Made by a program: the position numbers and the translations under genes. Below the pieces are notes generated by a model. The model was given only the letters and a program-made list of their open reading frames with translations. It did not search any database and was not told where the DNA came from. From the NCBI GenBank assembly GCA_900550545.1, contig URSS01000048.1, positions 1 through 20,247 on the forward strand: a DNA stretch of 20,247 nucleotides, in the 5' to 3' direction. The DNA comes from an uncultured Lachnobacterium sp. (GTDB lineage: Bacteria > Bacillota > Clostridia > Lachnospirales > Lachnospiraceae). This document shows positions 1-6,955 of the stretch, piece by piece (position 1 is the first letter of the stretch; the number at the start of each line of letters is the position of its first letter).

Positions 1-276
1 ATAATGAATCCTCTCCTGATTTTCCAACCCCCAGAGTACAAAATCCACTCCGTAAGCCGTTTTCTTTACGACGTCCCAGACTTTTTGTACTGTCTCCGCA
101 TGCCCATTAAATTTCAATACAGACGAAACATCCGTATCAGCTTCCTTAAGATCTTCAGGTTTCAGCACCTGTTCTCCCTGAAACACCGCTGCATTGAATA
201 AATCCGCAAAATGCGCGTTGTTTTTCCAAAAGTTTTTTAATACGACATCCGGCTTTATCTTGTTTTTTCTCGCTAC
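1..276 (-). CDS. Rpn-family recombination-promoting nuclease / putative transposase, 5' part (runs off left edge, start codon apparently lost)
   Basis: The reading frame is open on the minus strand from about 279 to the window edge. It encodes about 92 residues: A-R-K-N-K-I-K-P-D-V-V, then FADLFNAAVFQGEQVLKPED, a DTD-S segment and LENQERIHY. This is the N-terminal half of the PD-(D/E)XK Rpn/transposase family that is multicopy in Lachnospiraceae (family knowledge). Proteins of this type are thought to act as DNA endonucleases promoting recombination. An AGGAGG sits at 285-290, which puts the start at 274-276, but the codon there is GTA. No ATG, GTG or TTG lies in frame between it and the stop at 280-282, so a GTG-to-GTA change is the simplest reading and the gene may be silent. 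A GTG at 281-283 opens a different frame that does not encode the family. The rest of the gene lies outside the window. Confidence 0.75.
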
Positions 277-284
277 GTTTCACA

Positions 285-302
285 CCTCCTGTTTTGCAGG
301 AG
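285..302 (-). promoter_or_regulatory. Hairpin occluding the Shine-Dalgarno of the Rpn-family gene
   Basis: On the transcript, CUCCUG (302-297) pairs with CAGGAG (291-286) across a 5-nt CAAAA loop. The second arm contains most of the AGGAGG ribosome-binding site at 285-290. The stem is visible; the idea that it lowers translation is inference. Confidence 0.5.
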
Positions 303-473
303 ATACGATTTCCCGGTTGCAGGTTCCCCACGTCATCTGTAAAATCCCCCGCTTTTTCAATAAATGAAACTGATAGAAATTGGTTCAAAAGCATAGACTT
401 CCGGAATAGAATAAGATTTCATAAAGATGCGCTAAAAGCGCTAATCTGCTGGTAGAAAATATGCTTTAAAACT

Positions 474-501
474 ATGATAACACAGTTGTGGGGATTGTCA
501 A
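474..501 (-). promoter_or_regulatory. SigmaA-type promoter for the Rpn-family gene
   Basis: On the minus strand a consensus TTGACA (501-496) is followed after 16 nt by TATCAT (479-474). Transcription would start near 467 and give a leader of about 190 nt before the coding frame. It lies just outside the left end of the IS element. Confidence 0.6.
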
Positions 502-535
502 AGAGAACTTTAAGCAAAAAAGGGAACCTTCCGGT

Positions 536-554
536 CAATGTCATTAAGTTAAGA
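536..554 (+). repeat. Left terminal inverted repeat of the IS4-family element
   Basis: The 19 bases caatgtcattaagttaaga match the reverse complement of 2169-2187 exactly. The match stops at base 535 on the outside. Confidence 0.9.
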
Positions 555-570
555 TGACCAATCAAGATCT

Positions 571-605
571 TAGCATCAGAAATGATGCTAGGGTCTTTTT
601 ATTTT
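571..605 (+). terminator. Intrinsic terminator just inside the left IS end
   Basis: An 8-bp perfect stem (tagcatca / tgatgcta) with a gaaa loop at 571-590 is followed by ggg and a U-rich run (594-605). It would stop transcription entering from the left before it reaches the transposase. Confidence 0.65.
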
Positions 606-639
606 GTAATAAATGCTTGACATATGATTCGAAATGTGC

Positions 640-683
640 GGCCGCTTTCGCTATTGAATGATAATGAGGTAGCGAAAGCGGCC
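640..683 (+). repeat. 14-bp inverted repeat in the transposase leader
   Basis: Arms ggccgctttcgcta (640-653) and tagcgaaagcggcc (670-683) are perfect complements around a 16-nt loop. The GC-rich stem stands out in an AT-rich element. It could be an operator for a dimeric protein or an RNA hairpin; the sequence alone does not decide. No U-run follows, so it is not a terminator. Confidence 0.8.
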
Positions 684-724
684 CTTGTAATTAAGAACAT
701 CTTGATTGCAAGGAGGTAACGCAT

Positions 725-2032
725 ATGAGCAATTATATTAATCAAGTTTCAGATTCTCTAAAGAATCATATTTCGGAATTAGCTAACAATCCATGTTTAT
801 TTCTTCGAAACCCCAATGTCGATTTCTCTCGAAAACGGAAAATTGATTTCAAAACTTTTATAGGAATCATGATGAATTCGGGTGGAGCTACTATGAGTAA
901 AGAACTACTTGATTTCTTTGATTTTAACAAAAATACTCCGTCTGTGTCAGCATTTACGCAACAACGTTCAAAAGTACTTCCAGAGGCTTTTGAATATTTG
1001 TTTAAATCTTTTACGGATGACAACCTTCCAACTACTAATAATTATCATGGTTATCGTTTAATTGCATGTGATGGAAGTAACTTGACCATTGCAACCAATC
1101 AAAAGGATCCAGAAACTTTTTGGGAACGTAATCAGCATGGTTCAATTGTTAATAAACTACATCTAAATGCCTTTTATGATGTTTTGAATCGTATATACAC
1201 CGATGTTTTAGTGCAAACAGCAGCGGATTACAACGAGTTTAGAGCATGTGCAACAATGATTGACAGATCGAAACTAGAGAATGTTATTCTTGTTGCTGAT
1301 AGAGGATATGAAAACTATAACATTTTTGCACATGCAATTGAAAAAGGATGGAAATTCGCTATACGTGTCAAAGATAAAAATAGTAATGGAATTGCATCTG
1401 GGTTAAATCTTCCTCCAAATGATGAGTTTGATATAGATATCACTCAGATTTTTTCGAGGAAAAATACAAAGACCACAAAAAATGCAGGCTATAAGTGGAT
1501 GCCTGTAAATCAAGTGTTTGATTATCTTCCACGAAAAAGTGATAAAACATACGAATTATCATTTCGTATTATTAGATTTCCTATAGGGTCTAATTCTTAT
1601 GAAATAATAATTACAAATCTTGATAGAAATATTTTTGATGTAAAAAAAATAAAGGAAATCTATCATTTGAGATGGGGAATAGAAACTTCATTCAGAGAAT
1701 TAAAATATGCCATAGGATTAACAAGTTTCCATGCACGAAAACCAGATTTTATTAAACAAGAAATATATGCGCGATTACTTTTGTATAACTATTGTGAATT
1801 AATAACAACACATGTAATAAAACAAATGAAAAACAATGATAAAACAAAACAGGTGAACTTTACAATCGCCATTTATATTTGTAGAGAATATCTCCGTAAT
1901 AAACGCAATCTTAGTCCACCTGATGTGATTAACCTAATAGAAAAGCATGTATTACCAGTAAGACCTGGTCGAAAAGACCCTCGCAAAGTCAAACCCCAGG
2001 CATCTGTAAGCTTTCTATATAGAGTGGCTTAA
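725..2032 (+). CDS. IS4-family transposase (DDE, YREK signature)
   Basis: This 435-residue protein catalyses cut-and-paste movement of the surrounding element. The DDE residues are visible: D116 in the IACDGSN segment, D192 in VADRGYEN, and E320 in the signature Y313-x2-R316-x3-E320-x6-K327, which defines the IS4 family. Length and motif order are normal and there is no frameshift or internal stop. The start is the ATG 7 nt after a strong aaggagg (711-717). Its leader is heavily structured and probably keeps expression low. The AT-rich codon use differs from the flanking chromosomal genes, as expected for an acquired element. Confidence 0.93.
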   Translation: MSNYINQVSDSLKNHISELANNPCLFLRNPNVDFSRKRKIDFKTFIGIMMNSGGATMSKELLDFFDFNKNTPSVSAFTQQRSKVLPEAFEYLFKSFTDDNLPTTNNYHGYRLIACDGSNLTIATNQKDPETFWERNQHGSIVNKLHLNAFYDVLNRIYTDVLVQTAADYNEFRACATMIDRSKLENVILVADRGYENYNIFAHAIEKGWKFAIRVKDKNSNGIASGLNLPPNDEFDIDITQIFSRKNTKTTKNAGYKWMPVNQVFDYLPRKSDKTYELSFRIIRFPIGSNSYEIIITNLDRNIFDVKKIKEIYHLRWGIETSFRELKYAIGLTSFHARKPDFIKQEIYARLLLYNYCELITTHVIKQMKNNDKTKQVNFTIAIYICREYLRNKRNLSPPDVINLIEKHVLPVRPGRKDPRKVKPQASVSFLYRVA

Positions 2033-2107
2033 TCATAGATAATTATAAGTTTTTTTGACAGATAAACAATATGTCTTTTTGTTGTGCTACAAAATAGATA
2101 AAAGAAA

Positions 2108-2156
2108 AAAACACATCATATTTATCAAACAATTGCAAATATGATGTGTTTTATAA
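2108..2156 (+). terminator. Terminator after the transposase
   Basis: A 16-bp perfect stem (2108-2123 with 2137-2152) around a 13-nt loop carries A-rich and T-rich flanks on both sides. It can terminate transcription in both directions and lies just inside the right inverted repeat. Confidence 0.7.
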
Positions 2157-2168
2157 TTATGTCAAAAT

Positions 2169-2187
2169 TCTTAACTTAATGACATTG
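2169..2187 (+). repeat. Right terminal inverted repeat of the IS4-family element
   Basis: The 19 bases tcttaacttaatgacattg are the exact reverse complement of the left repeat at 536-554. Confidence 0.9.
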
Positions 2188-2300
2188 GACTTACGCCCCT
2201 TTTTCATTCTACATCACCAATCATGCGATTATCTTCGATACAAGCCACATATTCTCATAAAGCATAATGCGAATAGTGGGTTCGTCACATAGTTGATAAG

Positions 2301-2652
2301 TGGAGTAGACGGGAGTCGAACCCGTGTCCGAAAAACTATCCCATGTACTTCTACAGGCTTAGTTGATTATTTCGAGCTTCTGCAGCCCTGTTCCTTTCCA
2401 TGCAGGCGAATCAACGCCCCTGCATAGTCGGTAGCTTCATCATACGCCCACATACGCAAAGCTTAGTATGTGTCGTTTCCTACATAATCGATGCCTGGGT
2501 CTTAATGTGTAGGTGCACTAAGTCAGACAGCTGCCATTAGGCAGCGTATGCTAAATTATCTTCAGCGTTTAATTTTAATTGTGGAATTTAACGTATCCCG
2601 TGCGACTCGCTTCTCCAGCTGCATGATCCCTGTCGAAACCATTACTAGCCCC
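2301..2652 (-). ncRNA. ssrA: tmRNA (SsrA), encoding proteolysis tag AEDNLAYAA
   Basis: The RNA begins GGGGCUAGUAAUGGUUUCGA and ends with a tRNA-like T arm (ACGGG-UUCGACU-CCCGU) and CUACUCC-A. The CCA is not encoded. The tag frame starts at GCU (2566-2564), reads A-E-D-N-L-A-Y-A-A and stops at UAA (2539-2537). The stop codon lies in the loop of the GCUGCC/GGCAGC hairpin, as in known tmRNAs. The upstream UUAAAC fits the usual resume-codon context, and the tag resembles other clostridial tags ending in AA. G3-U70, the alanine identity pair, is retained. The acceptor stem has one unpaired C near position 4-5, so the 5' end may be 2652 or 2651. With SmpB it rescues stalled ribosomes. Confidence 0.95.
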
Positions 2653-2654
2653 TG

Positions 2655-2732
2655 CAATATATTTTTGCGTAGCAAAAATATATTGCTACGCGAACGTGCT
2701 TCGCCCCCCAGGGCGAATTTTTCATGCACGTT
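2655..2732 (-). promoter_or_regulatory. Structured smpB-ssrA spacer with candidate ssrA promoter
   Basis: Three stems are visible: 2655-2668 with 2672-2685 (14 bp, 3-nt loop); the competing 2667-2674 with 2684-2691 (8 bp); and a nested pair 2693-2699 with 2726-2732 enclosing 2700-2706 with 2711-2717. A TATATT (2661-2656, minus strand) is correctly placed for a start at the tmRNA 5' end, but no good -35 precedes it. No U-run follows the hairpins, so processing from an smpB co-transcript is also possible. Confidence 0.45.
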
Positions 2733-2759
2733 TGCTTCCCGTTTTCTCTGGAAAGCTTT

Positions 2760-3227
2760 TTAACCAAGATTTCGTACTTTGAAATCTCTTTCTGCTTCTC
2801 TCTTCTGATCCTTCTTGGCAATATCCTGACGCTTATCATAAAGCTTCTTTCCTTTTGCCAATGCGACCTGAACTTTTACAAGACTTCCTTTGAAGTATAC
2901 TTCCACCGGAACAATGGTATAACCTTTCTGTGCAATCTTGCCGACAAGCTTTTGAATTTCTTTCTTGTGCATCAAAAGCTTCCGCGGTCTGAGCGGGTCC
3001 TTATTAAAGATATTTCCTTTTTCATAAGGACTGATATGCATACCATAAAGAATCACTTCTCCATTCTCGATGTGAATGAACGACTCTTTAATACTGCATT
3101 TGCCCATACGCATGGATTTTACTTCAGTTCCTGCCAAAGCGATGCCGGCTTCAAAAGTCTCTTCAAGGAAGTAATCATGATAGACTTTTTTGTTGTTGGC
3201 TATTAACTTTCTTGCCTGTTTTGCCAT
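2760..3227 (-). CDS. smpB: SsrA-binding protein SmpB
   Basis: SmpB is the small OB-fold partner of tmRNA. It binds the tRNA-like domain and delivers it to ribosomes stalled without a stop codon. The 155-residue product has the family hallmarks in order: IANNKKVYHDY, AGTEVKSMR, the SFIHIENGEV segment, the basic RPRKLLMHKKEI stretch, and a lysine-rich C-terminal tail (KKLYDKRQDIAKKDQKREAE) that enters the mRNA channel. Length is typical. The start ATG follows a strong GGAGG. It lies 88 nt downstream of rnr and immediately upstream of the tmRNA gene, a functional grouping seen in many Firmicutes. Confidence 0.97.
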   Translation of the reverse strand: MAKQARKLIANNKKVYHDYFLEETFEAGIALAGTEVKSMRMGKCSIKESFIHIENGEVILYGMHISPYEKGNIFNKDPLRPRKLLMHKKEIQKLVGKIAQKGYTIVPVEVYFKGSLVKVQVALAKGKKLYDKRQDIAKKDQKREAERDFKVRNLG

Positions 3228-3315
3228 ACCGGCCTCCTCCTTGTCATCTTGTCTTACCTAGTGTATATGATTTTTTTCAAAAAAGCAATAAACTAATGGT
3301 TGAATTTTGAAAGAT

Positions 3316-5484
3316 TTAAGAATTTCCTCCATTTTCGTCAGATACTTCCAAAATCTCTGTTTTGTCCGCCAGTACAAAATCAATGGTGCGAAGAATTCTG
3401 TCGCAATGTTCGACCGTAACATATACTTTCTGTCCGAGTTTATATCTGCGGTTCGTCACCTCACCGACCAGTTCATACGTATCTTCGTAATACTGATAAA
3501 AATCATCCGTAAGTGAAGTCACACGTACAAGGCCTTCCACTGTATTCGGCAGTTCTACGAAAAAGCCCCATTCGGTAACACCAGATATCACACCCTCGAA
3601 AGTCTCGCCAACGTGAGCCTCCATATACTGCACTTTCTTCATTTTGATAGTCTCTCGTTCTGCCTCATCTGCCCGTCGTTCCATTTCGCTGGAGTGCTTG
3701 GCAACTTCCGGCAGAATATGCTCATAGTGTTCCATTCGCTTTTCGTTCAGGCGGCCACGAAGGCTCTCCTTGATAATCCGGTGAATCTGCAAATCCGGAT
3801 ATCTGCGGATAGGAGACGTAAAATGACAGTAACAATCGGCAGCCAGTCCGAAATGCCCCGTATTTTCCACCGTATATCTCGCCTGTTTCATAGAACGCAG
3901 CGTAAGACGGCTGATCAAAGCCTCCTCCTGTGTTCCCTCGATCTTCTGTAAAAGTTTCTGTAACTCCTTTGGATGTACTTCATCCGCTCCAATGTGCAGC
4001 GAATAGCCAAAATTATTGATAAATGTAGAAAGCTTGCTGATTTTTTCAGTATCCGGATTTTCATGGGTACGATATACAAATGGCAACTCCCGCCAGTAAT
4101 AATCAGCTGCAACCGTCTCATTTGCTGCAAGCATAAAATCCTCGATCAGTTTCGTTGCAACATTGCGGTCATACGGACGAATATCCACAGGATTTCCCTG
4201 TTCATCCAGAATCACCTTTGTCTCCGGAAAATCAAAGTCAATCGAACCTCTCTTCATACGCTTTTTGCGTAAAATGGATGCCAATTCCGCCATCTGTTCA
4301 AACATTGGAACAAGCGGTTCGTATTCTGCAATCACAGCCGGGTCCTGATCGACCAGAATTTTCTTTACATTCGTATAGGACATTCTGCGGTTGACACAGA
4401 TCACAGTTTCCGCAATCGTGTGATCAATGATCTCTCCCCTTGAATTTATCGTCATAATACAGCTGAGTGCCAAGCGGTCCTCGCCCTGATTCAGAGAGCA
4501 GATTCCATTTGACAATGCATGTGGAAGCATAGGAATCACACGGTCAACCAGATAAACAGAAGTACCGCGATTCAAAGCCTCGACATCCAAAGCGCTGTGT
4601 TCCTGCACATAGTTGGAAACATCTGCTATGTGAACGCCGAGAATATAGTTTTCTCCGTCCATGGTCAACGATACCGCATCATCCAGATCCTTGGCATCTT
4701 CTCCGTCAATCGTAACCATCTGCCAATCCCTGAGATCCATACGGCCCGCCCGGTCCGCTTCCGATACGGGCTTTGCAACATTCTCGACCTGTTTCATAAT
4801 CTTTTCTTCAAACTCTACCGGCAGACCATATGCACGGACGATCGATAAAATATCCACACCCGGATCGTTGATATGACCAAGGATTTCTACCACTTTTCCT
4901 TCGGGCTTTCGGTCCTTTTTTCCATAACTTGTAATCTCAACTACGACTTTATGTCCGCTGACAGCGCCCTTGGAACGCTCCTGTGGGATAAAAATGTCTG
5001 AACCGAACTTTGGATTATCCGGTACTGCAAAGCCAAACGTCTTACTCTGCTCATAGGTACATACCACCTGTTTCATTCCGCGTTCGAGAATATTTAATAC
5101 TTTTCCCTCCTTGCGCTTTCCGGTTGTTATCGGAGAAACGGATACCTCAACAAGATCCATATGCATTGCTCCATTGGTATCTGCCTCTGGAATAAAAATA
5201 TCATCCGGCTCTCCTTCGATCGAAACAAAGCCAAATCCCTTGGGATGTGCAAGGAATGTACCTGTAATTTTTTTCACTTCGGATTTACTGAACTTTCCTC
5301 TCTTAGAACGTTCAATTTTGCCTTCTGCCATAAGCTCATCCAGAATCTGTTCCAACTGTGGACGCTGTTCCTTTTTGACGCCGAGAACAATTGCAAGTTC
5401 CTTGATTTTCATTGGGACATACATACTGTCGCACATGAAATCATATATCATTTTCTTCCTTTGTTCGTATTTTTTATCAGACAT
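3316..5484 (-). CDS. rnr: Ribonuclease R
   Basis: RNase R is a 3'-to-5' exoribonuclease that degrades structured RNA and, with tmRNA-SmpB, non-stop mRNAs. The 722-residue product has an N-terminal winged-helix region (about 1-65), two cold-shock domains (about 72-130 and 138-200), the RNB catalytic domain with its acidic cluster IDGEDAKDLDDA (D260, D266, D268, D269), and a C-terminal S1 domain containing GVISGVTEWGFFVELPN. The ATG at 5484 was chosen because GGGAGG lies 6 to 8 nt upstream and the encoded MSDKKYEQRK is a typical N-terminus. An in-frame ATG 16 codons earlier has no better site and overlaps the secG spacer. It sits 63 nt after secG and is probably co-transcribed with secG and smpB. 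Confidence 0.96.
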   Translation of the reverse strand: MSDKKYEQRKKMIYDFMCDSMYVPMKIKELAIVLGVKKEQRPQLEQILDELMAEGKIERSKRGKFSKSEVKKITGTFLAHPKGFGFVSIEGEPDDIFIPEADTNGAMHMDLVEVSVSPITTGKRKEGKVLNILERGMKQVVCTYEQSKTFGFAVPDNPKFGSDIFIPQERSKGAVSGHKVVVEITSYGKKDRKPEGKVVEILGHINDPGVDILSIVRAYGLPVEFEEKIMKQVENVAKPVSEADRAGRMDLRDWQMVTIDGEDAKDLDDAVSLTMDGENYILGVHIADVSNYVQEHSALDVEALNRGTSVYLVDRVIPMLPHALSNGICSLNQGEDRLALSCIMTINSRGEIIDHTIAETVICVNRRMSYTNVKKILVDQDPAVIAEYEPLVPMFEQMAELASILRKKRMKRGSIDFDFPETKVILDEQGNPVDIRPYDRNVATKLIEDFMLAANETVAADYYWRELPFVYRTHENPDTEKISKLSTFINNFGYSLHIGADEVHPKELQKLLQKIEGTQEEALISRLTLRSMKQARYTVENTGHFGLAADCYCHFTSPIRRYPDLQIHRIIKESLRGRLNEKRMEHYEHILPEVAKHSSEMERRADEAERETIKMKKVQYMEAHVGETFEGVISGVTEWGFFVELPNTVEGLVRVTSLTDDFYQYYEDTYELVGEVTNRRYKLGQKVYVTVEHCDRILRTIDFVLADKTEILEVSDENGGNS

Positions 5485-5547
5485 ATCCTTCCTCCCTGTA
5501 AATAAACAGAAAAAAAGACCGCCGACATTCATCGACAGTCCATTTCT

Positions 5548-5796
5548 TTACCAGATACCCATGTTAAGTACCATTCCAATGATTAAGAATAAGATAACTC
5601 CAATTCTTGTAAGTTTTACTAACATTCCTTCCATGGAACGTCCCTTATTCTTACCCCAGTAAGTATCAGCAGCTCCTGCGATCGCACCAAGTCCGGCTGA
5701 CTTACCTTCCTGCATCAAGATTGTTACTGTAATGACAATGCTTAATATAATAAATGCCACTGTTAAAATCGTTTTTAAAACGGCCACGATTTCCAC
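5548..5796 (-). CDS. secG: Preprotein translocase subunit SecG
   Basis: SecG is the small accessory subunit of the SecYEG channel in the cytoplasmic membrane. The 82-residue protein shows the expected two membrane helices (about 6-28 and 62-81) joined by a glycine/alanine-rich loop. The conserved ILMQEGKSAGLGAIAGAAD segment sits at the end of the first helix. A GGAGG precedes the ATG. It is the first gene of the secG-rnr-smpB-ssrA row, a conserved order in Firmicutes, and has its own promoter upstream. Confidence 0.95.
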   Translation of the reverse strand: MEIVAVLKTILTVAFIILSIVITVTILMQEGKSAGLGAIAGAADTYWGKNKGRSMEGMLVKLTRIGVILFLIIGMVLNMGIW

Positions 5797-5824
5797 CTCC
5801 TAATTCAAAATTCATACTTAATTG

Positions 5825-5853
5825 AGTATAGCATATCCATCTTTACATTTCAA
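5825..5853 (-). promoter_or_regulatory. SigmaA promoter of the secG-rnr-smpB operon
   Basis: On the minus strand TTGAAA (5853-5848) is followed after exactly 17 nt by TATACT (5830-5825), with TGC just upstream (extended -10). The leader to the secG ATG is about 20 to 25 nt. Confidence 0.7.
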
Positions 5854-5900
5854 CTTTTTTTTATTTTTTTACATCTTTTCCAAATGTAAGCAAATTATCG

Positions 5901-5929
5901 TTTTCATTTAGGTAATAATCCCTTATAAT
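5901..5929 (+). promoter_or_regulatory. Candidate promoter for the filament-like locus
   Basis: A perfect TATAAT (5924-5929) lies 44 nt before the lipoprotein ATG. The best -35 at 17-nt spacing is TTTTCA (5901-5906, 4 of 6). It drives the plus strand, divergent from secG. Confidence 0.5.
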
Positions 5930-5972
5930 AAGTAATAAGAAGATAGATCTTAACATTCATTAGGAGTATAAC

Positions 5973-6932
5973 ATGACACCCAGATATTCGCGCAGAATTT
6001 CTCTGCTGCTTTTTCTTGGTCTTTGTCTGATTCTAATTGGCTGCAGTGGGGATCAGACCTCCCCTTCCCGGCCGCCATCCTCGCCATCTGCGAATAAGAA
6101 TGATTTACCAGATACGTCATCTGCGACCCGTGACAATACACCAGAGGTCCTGACGCCATCTGCTGACGGCAAAGACACCTATACATGCGATGTATCCACA
6201 ATCGATGCAAGTAATGTTGCAGAAGGGTATGTTATGGTCAATTACACCGGAACGAATCCAAAAGTCAAACTACAGATTACCGGACCGGATACCATAACCT
6301 ATACTTACAACCTGCATGGGGATTACGAAGTCTTTCCACTGACGGCCGGAGACGGGGATTACACGATCACTGTTTTTGAAAATGTGTCCGGCACACAGTA
6401 TGCGACAGCCTTGTCCCAACAGATAACAGTCAAAATCAGCAATACGTTCGGTCCATTCCTTTATCCGAATCAGTATGTGCATTTTACTTCCGACTCACCG
6501 GCTGTTGCAAAAGCTTCCCAGCTTGCAGCTTCTGCTACCAGTGATTTAGATGTGGTTTCCAGCATATATAATTATATTATAGACAATTATACCTACGATT
6601 ATGACAAAGCCGCCAATGTTGCAAGCGGATATTTACCGGATGTGGATGAAATTTTTAAAACACAGACCGGCATCTGCTTTGACTACGCTTCTGTCATGGC
6701 GACCATGCTTCGCAGTCAGCGCATTCCTACCCGACTTGAGATTGGCTATGCCGGCGAGAATTACCACGCATGGATCAGCACCTATATCAAAGATATCGGC
6801 TGGGTAAACGGTATTATCGAATTCAACGGAACTTCCTGGACACTCATGGATCCTACCTATGCATCCACAAGTAAGTCCCCGGAAAAATTCGTAGCCGACC
6901 AGAACAATTACCAGCTTAAATATGTATATTAA
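5973..6932 (+). CDS. Transglutaminase-like domain lipoprotein
   Basis: The 319-residue protein begins with a basic stretch and a hydrophobic core ending in LIGC, so C24 is the predicted lipidated cysteine and the protein should be anchored outside the membrane. A Ser/Pro/Thr-rich linker (about 25-65) leads to a beta-rich region (about 70-155), then a transglutaminase-like fold (about 190-300). Its Cys-His-Asp triad is visible as C235 in TGICFDYAS, H265 in ENYHAWI and D293 in LMDPTYA. Such domains may hydrolyse or crosslink peptides; the substrate is unknown. It starts 23 nt upstream of the PilC-like gene with its own AGGAG, so it is probably part of the same operon. The role in filament assembly or anchoring is inference. 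Confidence 0.85.
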   Translation: MTPRYSRRISLLLFLGLCLILIGCSGDQTSPSRPPSSPSANKNDLPDTSSATRDNTPEVLTPSADGKDTYTCDVSTIDASNVAEGYVMVNYTGTNPKVKLQITGPDTITYTYNLHGDYEVFPLTAGDGDYTITVFENVSGTQYATALSQQITVKISNTFGPFLYPNQYVHFTSDSPAVAKASQLAASATSDLDVVSSIYNYIIDNYTYDYDKAANVASGYLPDVDEIFKTQTGICFDYASVMATMLRSQRIPTRLEIGYAGENYHAWISTYIKDIGWVNGIIEFNGTSWTLMDPTYASTSKSPEKFVADQNNYQLKYVY

Positions 6933-6955
6933 ACATTTCCATTAAGGAGGAAATT

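Larger units (their letters stand above)
559..708 (+). promoter_or_regulatory. Long-range stem in the transposase leader
   Basis: Arms caatcaagat (559-568) and atcttgattg (699-708) are perfect 10-bp complements. The second arm ends 2 nt before the aaggagg ribosome-binding site (711-717). The enclosed stretch holds two further hairpins (571-590 and 640-683), so a transcript entering from the left would fold into a three-way structure next to the ribosome-binding site. IS10 and IS50 use leader structure to block translation of read-through transcripts (known). The same role here is inference. Confidence 0.5.
536..2187 (+). mobile_element. IS4-family insertion sequence, complete (about 1.65 kb)
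   Basis: The element is bounded by 19-bp perfect terminal inverted repeats and carries one full-length DDE transposase of the YREK (IS4) type. It has a terminator-like hairpin just inside the left end and a long terminator after the transposase. It is visibly richer in A+T than its neighbours. No clean target duplication is seen. The imperfect pair cttccg (528-533) and cttacg (2190-2195), each two bases outside the repeats, could be a decayed one. The intact frame and repeats suggest it is, or recently was, active. Confidence 0.88.

Noticed and set aside
155..394. Separate 79-codon minus-strand gene in front of the Rpn-family gene
   Set aside because: Its second half overlaps the conserved Rpn frame in another frame and shows no family features; it is most likely a chance frame in the leader.
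617..665. Promoter for the transposase made of TTGACA (617-622) and GATAAT (660-665)
   Set aside because: The spacing is 37 nt, far from 16 to 18, and no other -10 fits the -35.
528..2195. Target-site duplication of the IS element (cttccg / cttacg)
   Set aside because: It has one mismatch and lies two bases outside the inverted repeats, so it is only suggestive.
2700..2732. Intrinsic terminator of smpB before ssrA
   Set aside because: The hairpin is strong but no U-run follows on the minus strand.
5485..5532. Longer RNase R start at 5532
   Set aside because: The ATG at 5484 has a well-spaced ribosome-binding site and a typical N-terminus; the 16-codon extension runs into the secG spacer.
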